Shown here: positions 45,126-60,100 of the stretch, one piece after another
Numbering within the stretch: the stretch's first letter is position 1
Layout of the letters: every line of letters begins with the position of its first letter
NCBI GenBank assembly: GCA_022393335.1
Contig: JAJEKB010020944.1
Span: 235,583 to 299,582, forward strand
DNA length: 64,000 bases
Direction: 5' to 3'
From: Macrotrachela quadricornifera
Taxonomy: Eukaryota; Rotifera; Eurotatoria; Philodinida; Philodinidae
Program-made: the position numbers and the translations under genes
Notes under the pieces: generated by a model
Databases searched by the model: none
The model's input: only the letters and a program-made list of their open reading frames with translations
Told to the model about the DNA's origin: nothing

Positions 45126-48100
45126 TTAAGCACGTAACTTTTTTCCAGCTGGTTTTTTTCCAGGAATCTCCTTAGTACCAGTTGTCATTTTCGATGTTTG
45201 ATTAAACCATGTTTCAGCTTTTAGTTGTTGTTCTCCAACACTTTGAATTTCTGGTTTAGTCTGTTGTTGTTTCGACTGATTGCCTGTCTTATGCATATTT
45301 TCCAAACCAACTAGAATCACATAAGTATGTTGTAGTAAAATATCATCATTAACTTCAAATGTTGTCAGATCATCATTAGTAATAGGATCACTCCATAAAT
45401 CCGATCGTGCAAGATAAATTTGAATTGGTACATCTAAACTTACATTTGAATTCAAAACACGTACTATCAATCGTTTTAGCATTGAAATCCAAGATTCAAT
45501 CGATTTAAGTGACTCAGCAATTTGTTGATTTTGAAATGTTGCAGAAGAAAATGAACCAAGAATTCGTTTTCGTTCTTCATCATTTAATGTTTCTCCAGTA
45601 AGTTCTTTTCTTATATAAACACGTAAAACTTGATCAAATGCAATTTCTTCAATCATTTCATAGAAATCAATTATATTTTGTAATTGAATCACAGAAAATT
45701 GTCGTCGATAAAGAACATCATCATTTAGACGAGACTTTGAACGAATAAATTGTTCAATAAACATTTGAATCGTTAAATTTTCCTCTAATTTATCTATTGG
45801 AATAGTTCGTATATATGTAAAAATATAATCAAGTGAACCAAGATAATTAAGAATATTTTCAGGACTCGTATCAGTTATTAGACGACTAAATTTTATTCGT
45901 TCATCATTTTTCAATTTTTGTTGTGTAATACGAGTTCGTACATCATTAATTAATGATGTATTTTCACTATATAATTCAAATTGATATGTTAAAAAATGTA
46001 AATCATCTGTATCAATTAAAACTAATGAACTGATCATATTTCGAAGTGTAATTTCAATTTCTTCAAAATCATAAATAATATCTTTACTTTTTCCATATTG
46101 ATAATTAACAACAATACTATCATTAACTAATTTTTGACTTAATTTATTTCGATTAATAGAAAAAATATGTTTAGGTAAAATTGATTGTAATGATACACGT
46201 TTTCGTTTAGTTTTTGTTGTTGATTCAAAAATATTTTCAATATTATTATGAAAATAATTAACAATTTCATTTTGTAATTCAGCTATTGTTTTTAAACATG
46301 CTGGTAAAAGTAAACTACTATCTTTAGATGAAGTTAATAATAACATTGCAATACTTGTATTTTCAGAAAATTTTTCTTTCGAAACAATATGTTCAAATTT
46401 TAATATTTGACATCCATAACGAACTTCTTTTAAATTTAATGAATACCAACTATCAAGAAAATTTTCAAAGAATTGTTTTGTTATATCTCGATCTTTATCT
46501 TGTGTTAAATAATAAATCATTTTTGTTTGAATAGCATCAATTCGTTTAATTCGATGATTTAATTTTTCTATTAAATAATTACTAAAATTAATTATTGAAT
46601 ATAAATATTGAATATTTGTAAAATCATCTAAACGTTTTAAAAGATATGTAGTAACTGGATAAGTTTTTTCTGTAAAAGGTAAATTTTGTATTTTCATTAT
46701 GAATTCATCAAGTGGATTTGATGTATGAAATGTAGTAATATTAAAAAAATTTAAAAATGGATATTGTTCTTCATCTTCGAAAAGTTCATCAATAAAATTT
46801 TCTAATGATTCTTGTTTATTAATTAATTGAGCATAAGCCTTTTTATATTCACCTATTTCATTATCAATTGATTCAATATGTTTAAAAATAAGTTGTTGTT
46901 CAATTAATTGTTCAATTTGTAGAACATTTTCATTCGTATTAATTTGACCTTTTTTAATAAATTTATCATCAAGAAGATGATTAAGAAGTTTATAGATCCA
47001 TATATAACATTGTTGAGGATCGAGTGTATTTTGACTAAGTAATTCATAATCTTTTTCAAAATGATGACAAAAATATTCATTATTGGATAATTTAAAATGT
47101 TGTTTTAAATCATCATCAGTTAAATAATTTTGATCATGCATAAAAAGAAGAAGACCATGAGTAAGAAGATGAATAAAACGAAATGATATTGATCGATATA
47201 AATGATCAGGTTTGTCACTTAAATTACTCTCACTTGCATTCTTAATATTATGATATCCAAAACGAACTGTTTTATTATATTGATGAATATAATTGTCAAT
47301 CTTTTGAAAAGCTTCTGAAATCGGTATTCGAAGTTGAGGAGGATCTCGTTCAATAAGAACATTATAACGTTGAGCACCAATTGGTTTCTGACATAAAAGA
47401 CATATACTTCTATCGACTGGAGCACCACAATCTTCAAAAAAGAACATCCATGGACAATCTTCTGAACATTGAAAAATAAATTTTCCATATTCAACAAAAT
47501 ATGCATCTTGATCAAGACGTTCTTGAACTCTAGTACGAACATACATCATTTGACTTATTATTAGATTACTGGTAGTTAAACCTGGTAAACAAATAGTCGA
47601 TAGATGTTGAATAAAATTTGGGGGAATTTTTAGTTGATTAGTGAAGAGAATATTACCAAGAAATGTTATTTCTGATTGTGCTTTGTAAGAAATAAATATA
47701 GCGACAATATTTAAATCAAGTAAACGTTTATGAATATCATTTAATATCATTTTAGAATGAAGTCGAAAATAAGATTTCTCGGAAAAATTTGAACATAAAT
47801 CAATTAGAAGTTTATAACCTAAGGTTGTGAATGATTTAATTAAATCTTCACGAAAATCATATTGAATAATATGAAGAAAATCAATATCTATTTCTGTATT
47901 TGATAGAATATAACGGGAATAATATTGAATAAACCAACATAGAAAGGCATATGATAATTTTTGTGTATGATTACATTCTTGAATTATTTTACGTAATTCT
48001 TCACTTTTATCTCTAGAATCTAAAAGTTTTTGAACTCGTTCAAATTGTTCTCGACATTGAAAGAGAGGTGTAGGAAGAATAAGTGTTTGACGTACATTTT

Positions 48101-51100
48101 CAACTTGTTGATCATGTGAACGTTGGAAAAATTGTTTAATCCAAATAAGATTACGATTTACATAACGTTCACGTAAATCTTCGAAACTAAGTTTAGATAT
48201 TTGTAAAATTTGTTTAAGAATAAAAAGTTTAAGTGTTGAACCAAATGGTGTTGTTATATTTGTTAAAAATCGATCAAGATTTGACATGATATCTTCCCGA
48301 TTATCGTTATTTAGAGCAAATGCATACATTTGAGCATAATATTTTATCCAAGCCAGCAATGAAATCATATAACCACCATTAAATTTTTTAACATTTTGAA
48401 TTTCTGAAACATTTTCGATAAAATATTTATACTCATCGATAAGTTGTTGATTGATTTCATCTCCTGAAACACTCATTATCAAATACATGTGTAATCGATT
48501 GACCATCAATCGTTCAGTTTTACATTTAGAATTATTTGACATTATTAGAGATTGATTCAATTGTTCATATTTATCATTAGATGAAAGTTTACCATGATTT
48601 TCTTTCAATATTGATATTAAATCTAAATAATTATCGATCATTGTAAAAATTTTTGCTGAATAAAACCAAAGATCATTATTTTGTTCATTCATAAGTATCA
48701 ATATTTCACTATAAGAATCTCCATGATCAGCTAACCAATCTTTTAAAAAATCAAGTTCAAGTTTAATTAATGATCGATGAATAATATTTTCATCAACAGT
48801 TGCTTCTTCTCTTTTAATACGTTCTTTTAATTGAATAATAAAATAATGAATATCGGAACATGAATGAAATTTAGCATCAAATCCACTTTTACAAACATCT
48901 TTGAGAACATTAAGAGCTTTGTAAGAAAGTAGAGTAGTAAGACAGCGAATAAAACTAATAAATGAACGAAGTTTTTCCAAATTATTAACTGAATAAGAAT
49001 TTAAATCTCGAATACCTTGAGCAATTAAACTGTAAGTTGTTGTTACTTGTTCAATATTTTTTGCTTGTTGAATGACAGTTTGTGAAAGAATAAGTTCAAT
49101 TAAATTCATCAGACTTGTTTCAATCATAGGATCACCTTGACATTCAAATATAAATTTTTCTTCAATAATTGTTACTTTCGGTGGTAATTGATAGAATTGT
49201 TCATTATTAACTAAGACAAGTGTATAGAATTCTGAAGATTCTATTATATTAGGTGGAATTTCAATCCATTGTTGTTTAATTACATTTTGAATATTTGATT
49301 CATTAACTAATTGTAAACTAATTTCAAATATACGAAGAATTTCTGTAAGTTCAATATTTTCAGCAAGAAGTAATCGTTTATATTGTTTGAATGCTTGTTT
49401 TGAATTACTAGTTAATAAATCTAAAATAAAATCAATAGAAAGTTGAATTTTAACTTCGACTAAATGCATAGCAATTTGATCATGAAAATAGAATTGAAAC
49501 CATTGATGATTACTGAAAACTAATTGTAGAAATTCATAATCATAAATATTTGATGTATGTATTTGATCAAGACGAGAATCGTAATGATCAAATGAAAATT
49601 CTAGATCATTCTTTTGTAATTGTTCAAATTTTCCTCGAGTATGTCGAATATTTTCATATTCAATTGCTGCACCAGGCAACTTAAGATCAGAAACAAATGA
49701 AATTTCAATAAAATCCAGATTCATATTTGTCATATCTATACTTTCCAATGAAAATTTCAAACAATCTATCCATAGTTTGGATAAACAATGTTTGATATTA
49801 TTATCTTGAATATTTGAAAGAAAGATATAAGAATCAAAAAGTTGATGTTTTTCAAAATGAGCTAGAAGAAGAGTAAGATAAGTTTCATAAAACATTGAAA
49901 TAGTTGTTTGAAAAGCATCATTAAATGAACGTGAACCTGCAATGATAATTGGATTTGTTAAAAGTTCAAATCTCCAATCAATAAAACGTGTTTTATCAGA
50001 TGGTGGAAATTTTTTAATTAATATCATTAAATTTTCAATAATTATTGAACGAAGATGAAGATCATTTTGTATAAAATTATTTCGATGATTAGTTATGTAT
50101 CGAAATAATATATGACGTCTTTCACTAATTTGTTCTTCATCATTTTTTTGAAAAATTATATATCGAATTTTCGATAAACATTGATCTACTAATTCATCAA
50201 ATATACTATCGAATAAATGAAATTTTTTTTGACATTGATGACCAAATTCGTTGAATATACATTCAGATAAGCGAAATTCTGGTTGAAGAACAAGATCACG
50301 ATATGATGGATTATTTAATACTTTCATTGGAATAAAATTACGATCATTAAGATCATCAATCATATCACTTAACCAACCACTAAATAAGACATCATTAGTT
50401 ATTTGATTAAGTAGATTACGTTGTAAATGAAATATGAGCCAAACACCTCTATTACTGGATGATATACATTCATTTTGTATAACATGTTTTAAAGAGAGAA
50501 TATGCTGATGTTCTCCATGATAATCGACTCGAATTAAAAGAAGACGAATATTTGTCAATGAATCGAAGTGTTGTTTTATTTTTCTAGTTAATTCAAGTTC
50601 TGTTTTAAAAGCACTCAAGTTGACTTCTTCAACATCTATTGGTAGTTGATCAATTGCATGATAAATTTGAGTATAAGTATAAATAATTTGAAGTGAGAAA
50701 ACAGATTTTTCGAGAGATTTCCTGATAAGATTGTTAAATGTAAATAACTGACGTATATTGTAATATTCATTCATTAGTTTTTGATTTTCACTTGTTGATT
50801 GCATCGAAAGAATCAAAGGTAAATCGAAGGAAGCAGTACGAATCAAGCTTTTTTCACAATAATTAAGAACTTCTAATATTTGCTCAGGTTTTTCTTCATC
50901 CTCAATTGATATTTTTAATTGTTCAAAAGTTTCTATAACAAGATTACATAGTTGATCTTGACTATGATCAACAAATAAATGTTGCAAGAGAGGAAAATGA
51001 TTACCAAGATCTTTCGGTAAGAAACTATCAAGCCATGTATATAATTGTCGAGATACTGACCAATGTCGTGGATCTATTAATGCTTGAATATCGATAATAT

Positions 51101-54100
51101 GTTTTTCAAAACGATTCAAAAATGGTGGATCGCATTGATCTAAATCACGTTTGTGAATAAAAACTATACAATAGAAATCATCATTTATAAGACAACGTGG
51201 ATGATAAAGTGCGCCTAAAGCAATTCGACAATACTTCTTCCGTGCTGAAATAGCAAAATTTTGATTAAATAAATCATAAAGATTATCATAAAGATGACCC
51301 ATTTGACGCATAATTAAAGTAATATTAGTCTCGGCATAAAGAATAATATCCATTAAAACTCGATAGTTATAATCTTCAGAATAGGTATTACCAGAAAGAA
51401 GATCACCAGGAAATGTACTACCGACAAGTGTACGAACAATAGTATTTTGTTTTTTCTGATGAACATTGATATAACGTTCAGCATAATCAATCATACTATC
51501 ACTATTAGCAATTAACAATAGATATCGATTTGATCGAGTAGAAAGAGTTTGATCAAGAAGATTACTAAAAGGAGGTGATATATATTCATCAAGAAGTTGT
51601 TGTTGATTTATAGAATCACAAAATTTTTGCCATAAAAATGTTGAACCATCTAAGATACCATCAAAATTAATTTTCATTTGTTTTCGAATAATTTCATATA
51701 AGTTAACATTATCTTTTTGAGATATTGTTTCACGAACAATACCTTTAATAAGAGAGTAATAATCGCGAAGTCCAAAATAATTCTCATGTTCTGATTGAGT
51801 TTCTTTTAGATTTTCACGTAAATCGTAATAAGCTTGAGAAAGAGCGTCAATAATAATTTTTTCAATTTTTATTACAGAGTTTTCTGTTTGTTCTCGCATA
51901 CTTTGAGCAATAGTGGAACCAGTAAGTTGTAAATCTGCAACATTAGGATCAGGAGTTGATAAATAGAGTGCTCGATTCATTTTTGATGCATCAAGTCGCC
52001 AATTAGATACACCAACAAATCCATATTTACAATTATCAATTTCAAGTTCAGCATGTAAAACCTTAAGTGGATTATGTGGAGAAAGTTCAGCAAGACCAAT
52101 TTCATCGAAAACAATAACAGGTAATATTTCTGATTCTTTTCGAACACCCGTATATTTTGCGGCACGTTCAAAAACTTTAATTATACTTTCTGATGTACAA
52201 TTTTGTGAACCTTGAAATGAAACAGCTACAAGTTCGGGTAATGTTTGAAAATATGGATCTTTAGAATTTTTTCCTTTTAGATTACTGATGACAATTTGAA
52301 CAGATGATGATTTACTACTACCAGGTTTGCCACATAGAAACAATGGTATACGATTGATAATACAAGCAAAAAGAACAAATATATTATCACGAAGTGCTCG
52401 ATTTCGAGCTATATTCGGTGATACTTCCATTCGTTTATCAATTAAATCTTTTTCTTCGACTTCAAGGATATGTTTTATTAGATAATCTGGCATTTTGGCT
52501 ACGCTTGGATATACTTCTGCAATAAGTGTTTGCATTTTCTCAACATAGAGTTTCTGTAATTTGTTAGAACGCAATCGAAAATAATAGCAAAGCATCAGTG
52601 CAATGAAACTTGAGCGACGAAGAAAAATATCAAGATCTTTTTTAAACTTTTCTTTGCCATGTCGTTCAATTAATGAATTGAAAAACCAATTATACAAGCG
52701 ACAAAAACGAGTGATATCACGCAGACTGACACTACTTGCATCTTCAATTTGTCGAAAATGATTTTGAGAATGAATAAGAAGACGAATGATAAGATTGAAT
52801 AACAATGGATTTTTTTCAAGATTTTGACATGAATTCAACATTGTTTTGATATAAACCATTTCTGTTGCTGCATTTAAATAACCATAATCCCAAATATATT
52901 CAAGCATTGTCTCCGGAATCGGTACAACCGTATACAAAAGACGCTGATCAGTACCTGCCCAAAGAAGTTTTTGTGTTTCATAACGATTTTTTCTCAATCC
53001 AATATGTACATCATCATTTTGTAGAATTTTGACTGTTTTTTGTCGTCGAGGATTGCAAGCGCCTAAAAATACCATATTATTTGGCAATGGTTCTCCAAGC
53101 AATGTACGCTCGCATATTATCTCTTTGAGAAGGCCAATATTGGTTGTTGTATTAAATTCATCAAAAAAGATCCATAAACGCTTTTCTTTATTAGTATATG
53201 TTTGTATTTGTTCAACATAATTTTTCATTGTATCGAAAATTATTTCGGCTGTAACACCGGCATGAATACGAAAAATTGCTAAATCTTCATCAAGAATCTT
53301 TTGACTTAAACATTGAATTAATGCTGTCTTTCCACATCCTGTTTCACCCATGATTAAAACAGGAATACCACTTTGTACTCGCATATAAATAAGAAGCATT
53401 TTAATGAAATTATCTGGTGTAAAAACATAATCAACTTGAAGTTTTTGGGCAATCTGACGTTGAAATTGTTCAATATCATTATGATTCATTGTTTTTGGCC
53501 GAATAAGAAGATCATTAGTTAAGCATTTGTCACATTTTCCTTGTTTAATATCATATTGCCCAAAGCATTTCGGACAAATTGATTTAGTAAAATATTTATG
53601 TGAGAGTTGAGCTAGTTTGAGAAAAAATTGTTCATGAGTCAGTCTATTATAATCTGGAAACATAGTGTTTTCATTGATTATAATTTTTTGTTGTAATAGC
53701 TGAGAGTAATACTTAAAATATTCAATGAGTGCATTAGGTACATCTGTTGGCTTTTTATAGACAAAAAGTGGTTCATCATTCGTTGTAAAAATTAATGTAA
53801 ACGGTTGAATCGTGTCCCATCGAACGATGGCATCACTAAATGTTATTGATTCACTGATGGTAGCTGTTCGCTGTTGTTTACGAATAGCTTCAACTGAAAG
53901 TGAAGTAAATTGATTTGACGATTGCAGAAGTATTTCAACAAGCTCCATCCTCAATTGTGGATTTGGAACTGATTCAACTAAGAAATAACCACAGCGTGAA
54001 AAACCTGTAAATAATCGATGAAATACAGCAACAAATATGGATAGTTGTGTCCATGTTATGAAATTAATATTTTTTTTTGGAAGAAATGAATCTTGAATAA

Positions 54101-57100
54101 GATTTGAACATGTTTTTACGTCTAGTTTTTCGAACTTCGACGAATCCACATTCCGATTGATAATTGTTTTATTGACAATAGCCTGTAAATAATTTGCTAC
54201 TATCTGTATTTCTACTTTTTCTACATCGAGAATTGTCCAATCAACTTTCTCCACTATTACCGATGACATAATATGTTGAAACAATGGTAATTCATTGAGA
54301 ATCGATTCAGATGATGCATCAAATTCTATATACACAATTGTATCAACTGGTATTGAAACGGCCACCTGTCCGAAACGAAAATTTCGAAAAAGTAGTAAAC
54401 AATACAAAATCTCATTTAATTGTTGACTATTAGTAGTTGTACCAATATCAAGATGAATAGCTCCTGTTTGAAATTGAAAATATTTTGAACGAAGTCGTTC
54501 AGCTAATATATCAGCATCGATATCACCATAGATTGGAAATTTTACATATGTCTTATTCATTTTTTGTATTTCTTGACGAATAATAGTCGATTTTCCTAAG
54601 CCAGTTATTTTCGATGTAACAAGTTTACAATTTTGATTCATTTCTTGAATCAATTGATGAAAATCTGTTTTATTCAATAATTCTTGATCACGAAGTATAT
54701 CAACAATATGCATTGATCGAAGACCATTGATAAGCTGTTGATTTCTTCTATCAGCTGTTGTAATAATACCAATTCGAAAATTTTGATTAGGATTTTCTTT
54801 GATCAATGAACGCAATAGACGAACAAATTGACCTTGAATGGATTGTGTGAGGAGCTCAGGTCGTATGAGTTGATGAAATGTTTGTGAATAGAAACAACGA
54901 TAGATAAATCCACGAATTTGAATCCAACTTGTTTGTGAAGTACAATAAAAAAGATGATGAATATGTACTGAAGTTTTTGTTCTCTGAAATAGTGATAAAA
55001 TAGCACGAAGAATACCTTCGTTTGTTGTTTCAATAAGAAGAACTTTCTCATTCTTTAAATTTTCTCTTTGAGAAGAAACTTTTCTTCGTAATGTCGATAG
55101 TAAATGCCCGAGGTTTTCTAGACGATCTTCCGGTTTTTCTAACTGTTTGGTCTGTTTTTCAAATGCTTCCGAATTAATATCAATAAATCGGAGAAGATGA
55201 TATCCGGGATGAGAAATCGAGGATGGATTATAAATATAATCTTCAATATGCCAAAATTGGTCAGCTGTAAAATATGTCAAATCAGTATATATTTTGTACA
55301 TGGCAAGCAATTTCTTTTCCCATTCTTCATGTAACATCGTGAGTATATTGTTATTGTGTATCAAGTTATCATAGTTTCCATCCGTACATTGAAATCGTTT
55401 TTCTGGACTAAGAAATTTTAAAACTAAGGGATAACCAGCAGTATATAAAGATGTTAAAGTTTCTAAAGTCATCTCTATAACACTTGTGAATTGAATAAAT
55501 TGACGCAATTTATCTACATCACGTTCTTTATCAACTTTTTGTAAATTGCTTGAATACTCTAGTAGACGTGCACGATCACGAAGTTCACTTAGATCAGAAA
55601 ATGTTATCTTCTGTTTTGTTTTTTCAATATTTAGTGTATTTTGTTGTTGATTAAGAAGTTTGACATCAATATCAAACGTTATATTATGATATCCGATTCG
55701 TATAAAATCAATACTAGATTGCTGTAGAATATCTGTTATTCGTCGTCGTTTTGATTGTTCTTTATCAGTTAATTCCAAATGAATACGTTTGATATTTGCT
55801 AAAGATAATGCAGATGATTCAAAACATTTATCAAGACTAAGAAATTGATCATTTTTTATCGTTTTTTCAAAACATTCGACAACATGTTCAAATGGTAGTG
55901 AAGTAACATCCACTCTTTTTTGCAGAAGTTTTATTGCTGTATAAGCATGATCAAGAAAATTTTTTATTGTAGCAAAATCGAAAATTATTTTCGTATTTAC
56001 TAGTGTTTCATCCCAATCATTGACTGCTTCTTGTAGATTATAAACATCATCAGCTGTAAGTGTATCAAGAAAATCAAATAAATCTAATGATGAACCATAA
56101 TAATAGAATAGTTTGAGAATCGTAGTCGAATATTTTTCTTTGATTTGCTCTTGATATTGTTTATATATTGAAGCACATACGTCACCTAATGTTTGTTCAT
56201 TTATAGAACATATATCACGCAATAGTTTTGAATTGATATTCATAGAAATTTTTGTACTTAAATTGATAATACCATTACAGATATATTGAATACAAACACG
56301 ATCTTTCCAAAATGAAGTAATTAATAGAAGTTGACGTGAAGTTCGTTGATTAAGCAGCGGTGTCAACAATTTAAGATCATGTTTAGCTTGAGAAATATCA
56401 GGAAATACATGAACTATATTTTCAATGGTAGTTTGCTGCCTGTGGCTACATATACTTTTTAATATTTGTTTAAAATCTTCAAGGATTTGACAGGCTTGTT
56501 GAAGTATATTCATACATTCAACTTTAGCCATAGTCTTTGAAATTTGATCTATAAACACAGCAAAAGAATGTAAAACCAATTTTTCAAGAAATATCAATCG
56601 TACCTTCTGATGATATATGTTCTTGTGTCCATGTGTCGTCGTCCATTTCTTCAGTGATTTGCTGATCAGTCAGGTAATCAATACTTGGAAAGAAATGATC
56701 TCGATCGGTTAAAAAGTGTTTATTACCACTCATTTTTGTTTTCTGACCGAGAAAAGATTGCCAAGCAACTGCTTTTGCATAAGGTTCAAGTTTTTCGGCA
56801 AACGGAACTATAGCAGATATTGCAAGTGGTAAATCAATTGAACAAATATTATCAACTTCAAAACGTACATGCCACTTTTTGATGATATCGTCATACACCT
56901 TCTTATCAATTGCCTCTTGACAATAAGTATTGAGACATGTCACTACTTTATCGTTTGTTTGCAATTTATCATTCAAAGCTTTGCGACAAAAATCAAAGAG
57001 TGCATCAAAGTAAACTTGTTTGTGGATTTCTTGGGCCACTAGAGACCATATCTCTTGAACAATAGCTTTTCCTCCTACTGACAATTTTTCCCACGTTCGT

Positions 57101-60100
57101 ATATCATGGGCAAAAATAATTCCTTGTTCCCATTTTGTCCATTGTTGACTTAAACGAGTAAGAATTGATTTACGAATTGGTAATGAATTGAACGAATCAT
57201 CGAATAGAATAATATAAATAAAAGTATCTCGAGATGGTTTATTGAAGGTATCATGAAGGATATCCGAATCTTCTATTTCGATCGATGATATAGTAAGAGT
57301 AATCAAATTTTCGACAAGTTTACTTTTTGTCTTTTGCTTTTTAGCAATATTAATTAATTGCAGTAAGGGATTTGCAGAATTTTTTAATTCCTTTAGATAT
57401 CGTTTGGCATTGGTCAGCTTGTTTTTTTCATATTGCTCTTCGAAAGTTTTAAGAAACTTTTTGTTGCTTACGCTGTATAAAGCGCCAGTCAGCAGATCAG
57501 CTAGGTTTTCTACAATAAAAAGTGGAAGCTCTTATATTCAAGGTATACGGAAAATGAATAGTATTATTCAATAAATAATACTAATGCTTTCGATAATAGC
57601 TCACTGATATCACGTTGAAAATTTAGTTGCCACTTAAACAGATAAGATCTTGAAAAAATGCTTTTGCATATATTAATATTTCTTTTGTAAGACTTGTATA
57701 TAACAATAATATTTTTTTTCCGATTCTTTAATTTTCATTTCTATGAAGGTATTGAAGCGTACTCCATCCGTGTCGTAAAAATTAGAATTATGCTAAATCA
57801 TATAGTTCCTGAAGAAGCTAAGTTTTGGAAACTTATATTTTCCAAGAGGAATATGTTTTTCTAGTGACATTTTTGCATTTTTCATATTTGAAATATTTCT
57901 CTAAACTGACTCTTCTGATATGTACTAATTGCAGGGAAAACCAATTTATTTTTGGTTTTCCACGAAACCAGATTTTGTGCAAGAAAACAAATACTTTGCC
58001 CCATTTTTCTATGAAACAGTTGGATTGATCGAGCTGAAATTTTTTCATAAGTATTTCGGTCCTATTGAAATCGGTATTTTTTGTGAAACATGATCCGAAA
58101 GAGAGTATTGAAGTGTATAGGGGTGGAAACTTGCACCCACTTCCCCCATAAACCTTGACTGAAACAACATTTTCAATCGTCATAGACGGAGAAAGATAGA
58201 CTTTTGAGACCATCATATCGTATGAAAAATCGAATCTAGAAGTTGTCATATATGATGACATGCGTCTTCAAGGACTATCAGAGGTCATATATAAATCAAG
58301 TCTATTTAAAATATCTTTGAAATATTTCCTTGTTGAAGTAATATTTGGATATATATACAAGACGGTTTTTGGGGAAATTAGTAATGATAGGTAGGGATGT
58401 AACAATACCAATACCATCAATACCAATACCAATTGGTATTGATCGGTATTGGTATTGATGGGATTGATAATATTGGTATTGGTATTGGTATTGGTATTGA
58501 TGACATCGGTATTGACCGGTATTGGTATTGACCGATATTGGTATTGACCGGTATTGGTATTGGTATTGGTATTGGTATTGGTATTGGTATTGTAACTTCC
58601 TTATTTTCCGAGTAACCATCGGAGGTTCTATGAGGACTTTTGTAGAGCACCCTCGATAACCCCAGATTGGCTCGAACAACCCTATGCTCCATCCTTATCT
58701 TCATGGGGAAAAAACGCCTCGAAATCTGATTGGCTGAAACTTTTTATTGTAACAGCCAATCAGATTGCAGGAAATTGTAACTTCCTTATTTTCCGGGTAA
58801 CCATCAGAGGTTCTATGAGAACTTTTGTAGAGCATCATCGATAACCTCAAATTGGCTCGAACAACCCTATGCTCCATCCTTCTCTTCATGGAAAAAAAAT
58901 GCGTCGAAATCTGATTGGCTATTATAATAAAAAGTTTCAACCAATCAGATTTCGAGGCGTTTTTTCCCCATGAAGATAAGGATGGAGCATAGGGTTGTTC
59001 GAGCCAATCTGGGGTTATCGAGGGTGCTCTACAAAAGTCCTCATAGAACCTCCGATGGTTACTCGGAAAATAAGGAAGTTACAATACCAATACCAATACC
59101 ATCAATACCAATACAAATACCAATACCAATACCGGTCAATACCAATACCGGTCAATACCAATACCGGTCAATACCAATACCGGTCAATACCAATACCGGT
59201 CAATACCAATACCGGTCAATACCAATACCGGTCAATACCAATACCGATCAATACCAATAGCATCAATACCAATACCAATACCAATACCAATGGCATCAAT
59301 ACCAATACCAATATCAATACCAATAGCATCAATACCAGTCAATACCAATACTGTCAATACCAATACCTCAATACCGTATTGGTATTGTCACATGCCTAAT
59401 GATAGGTATATCGTGTTTCACATTCAGCTTTTTTGGTTTCTTGAAATGTAGGTAGCCTTTATAAAATTCGCAGTATCAAAAACAAACGGTTTGTGACAGA
59501 GTTTAGCTTCTCCTGATGTATGAAAACCTTATTTTTTAAAATAAAAAAAAACACCGATTCCGGTTGGGCCCTAGTTAGCACAAAAAAGTTTCCGTTCAAA
59601 AGAATAAAGCTTTGAATTCTGCGAGGAAGAAAACTTTTGGTTATTTTTGGATCTGATAATCCCAAAAACTTCAAGAGAGAGACATTTGGAAATCTTGAGT
59701 GTATGACAATTTCTGTTCTACTCATCGAGTTAAATCTACCTGGAGAGTTTTATAAAGTTTCACCTAGCCACCCCTCAGAAATCCCAGAAAAAGGAATGAT
59801 CCACTTGAAACCCTTAACCTACGTAGTGTGTTAATCAAGCTAATTAGTATATTGATTGTGGATAGGAGTAATACTTTATCCGTATTTTATTTTGAAAAAA
59901 TAAAGTATATACACTTTATTTTACTGGATAATGTAAAATCACGAGGGAACGATTCAAGGTGCGCCCTTCTGATTTCAATGATTCATGGTCTATAGAGAGT
60001 ACATAGTGTCCTATTAACAACTATAAAGAATTTAGATTCCTATGGACATTTGACGAAATTATCAAATTTTTAATATACATTTACTTTTAAGAGGTTCATG

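Noticed and set aside
56584..57306. A separate 240-residue gene upstream of the giant frame
   Set aside because: A 55-bp GT-AG intron joins it in phase to the RNF213-like frame, and the frame extends further upstream to 57,509 without a start codon.
57833..58261. 142-residue minus-strand frame as an RNF213-like exon
   Set aside because: No motif and no good splice partners; the sequence partly matches inverted text at 59.4-59.8 kb, so it is probably repeat.
58302..59399. Frames encoding long Tyr-Gln and Ile-Pro repeats
   Set aside because: They are translations of the GGTATT microsatellite arms of a hAT-like element.
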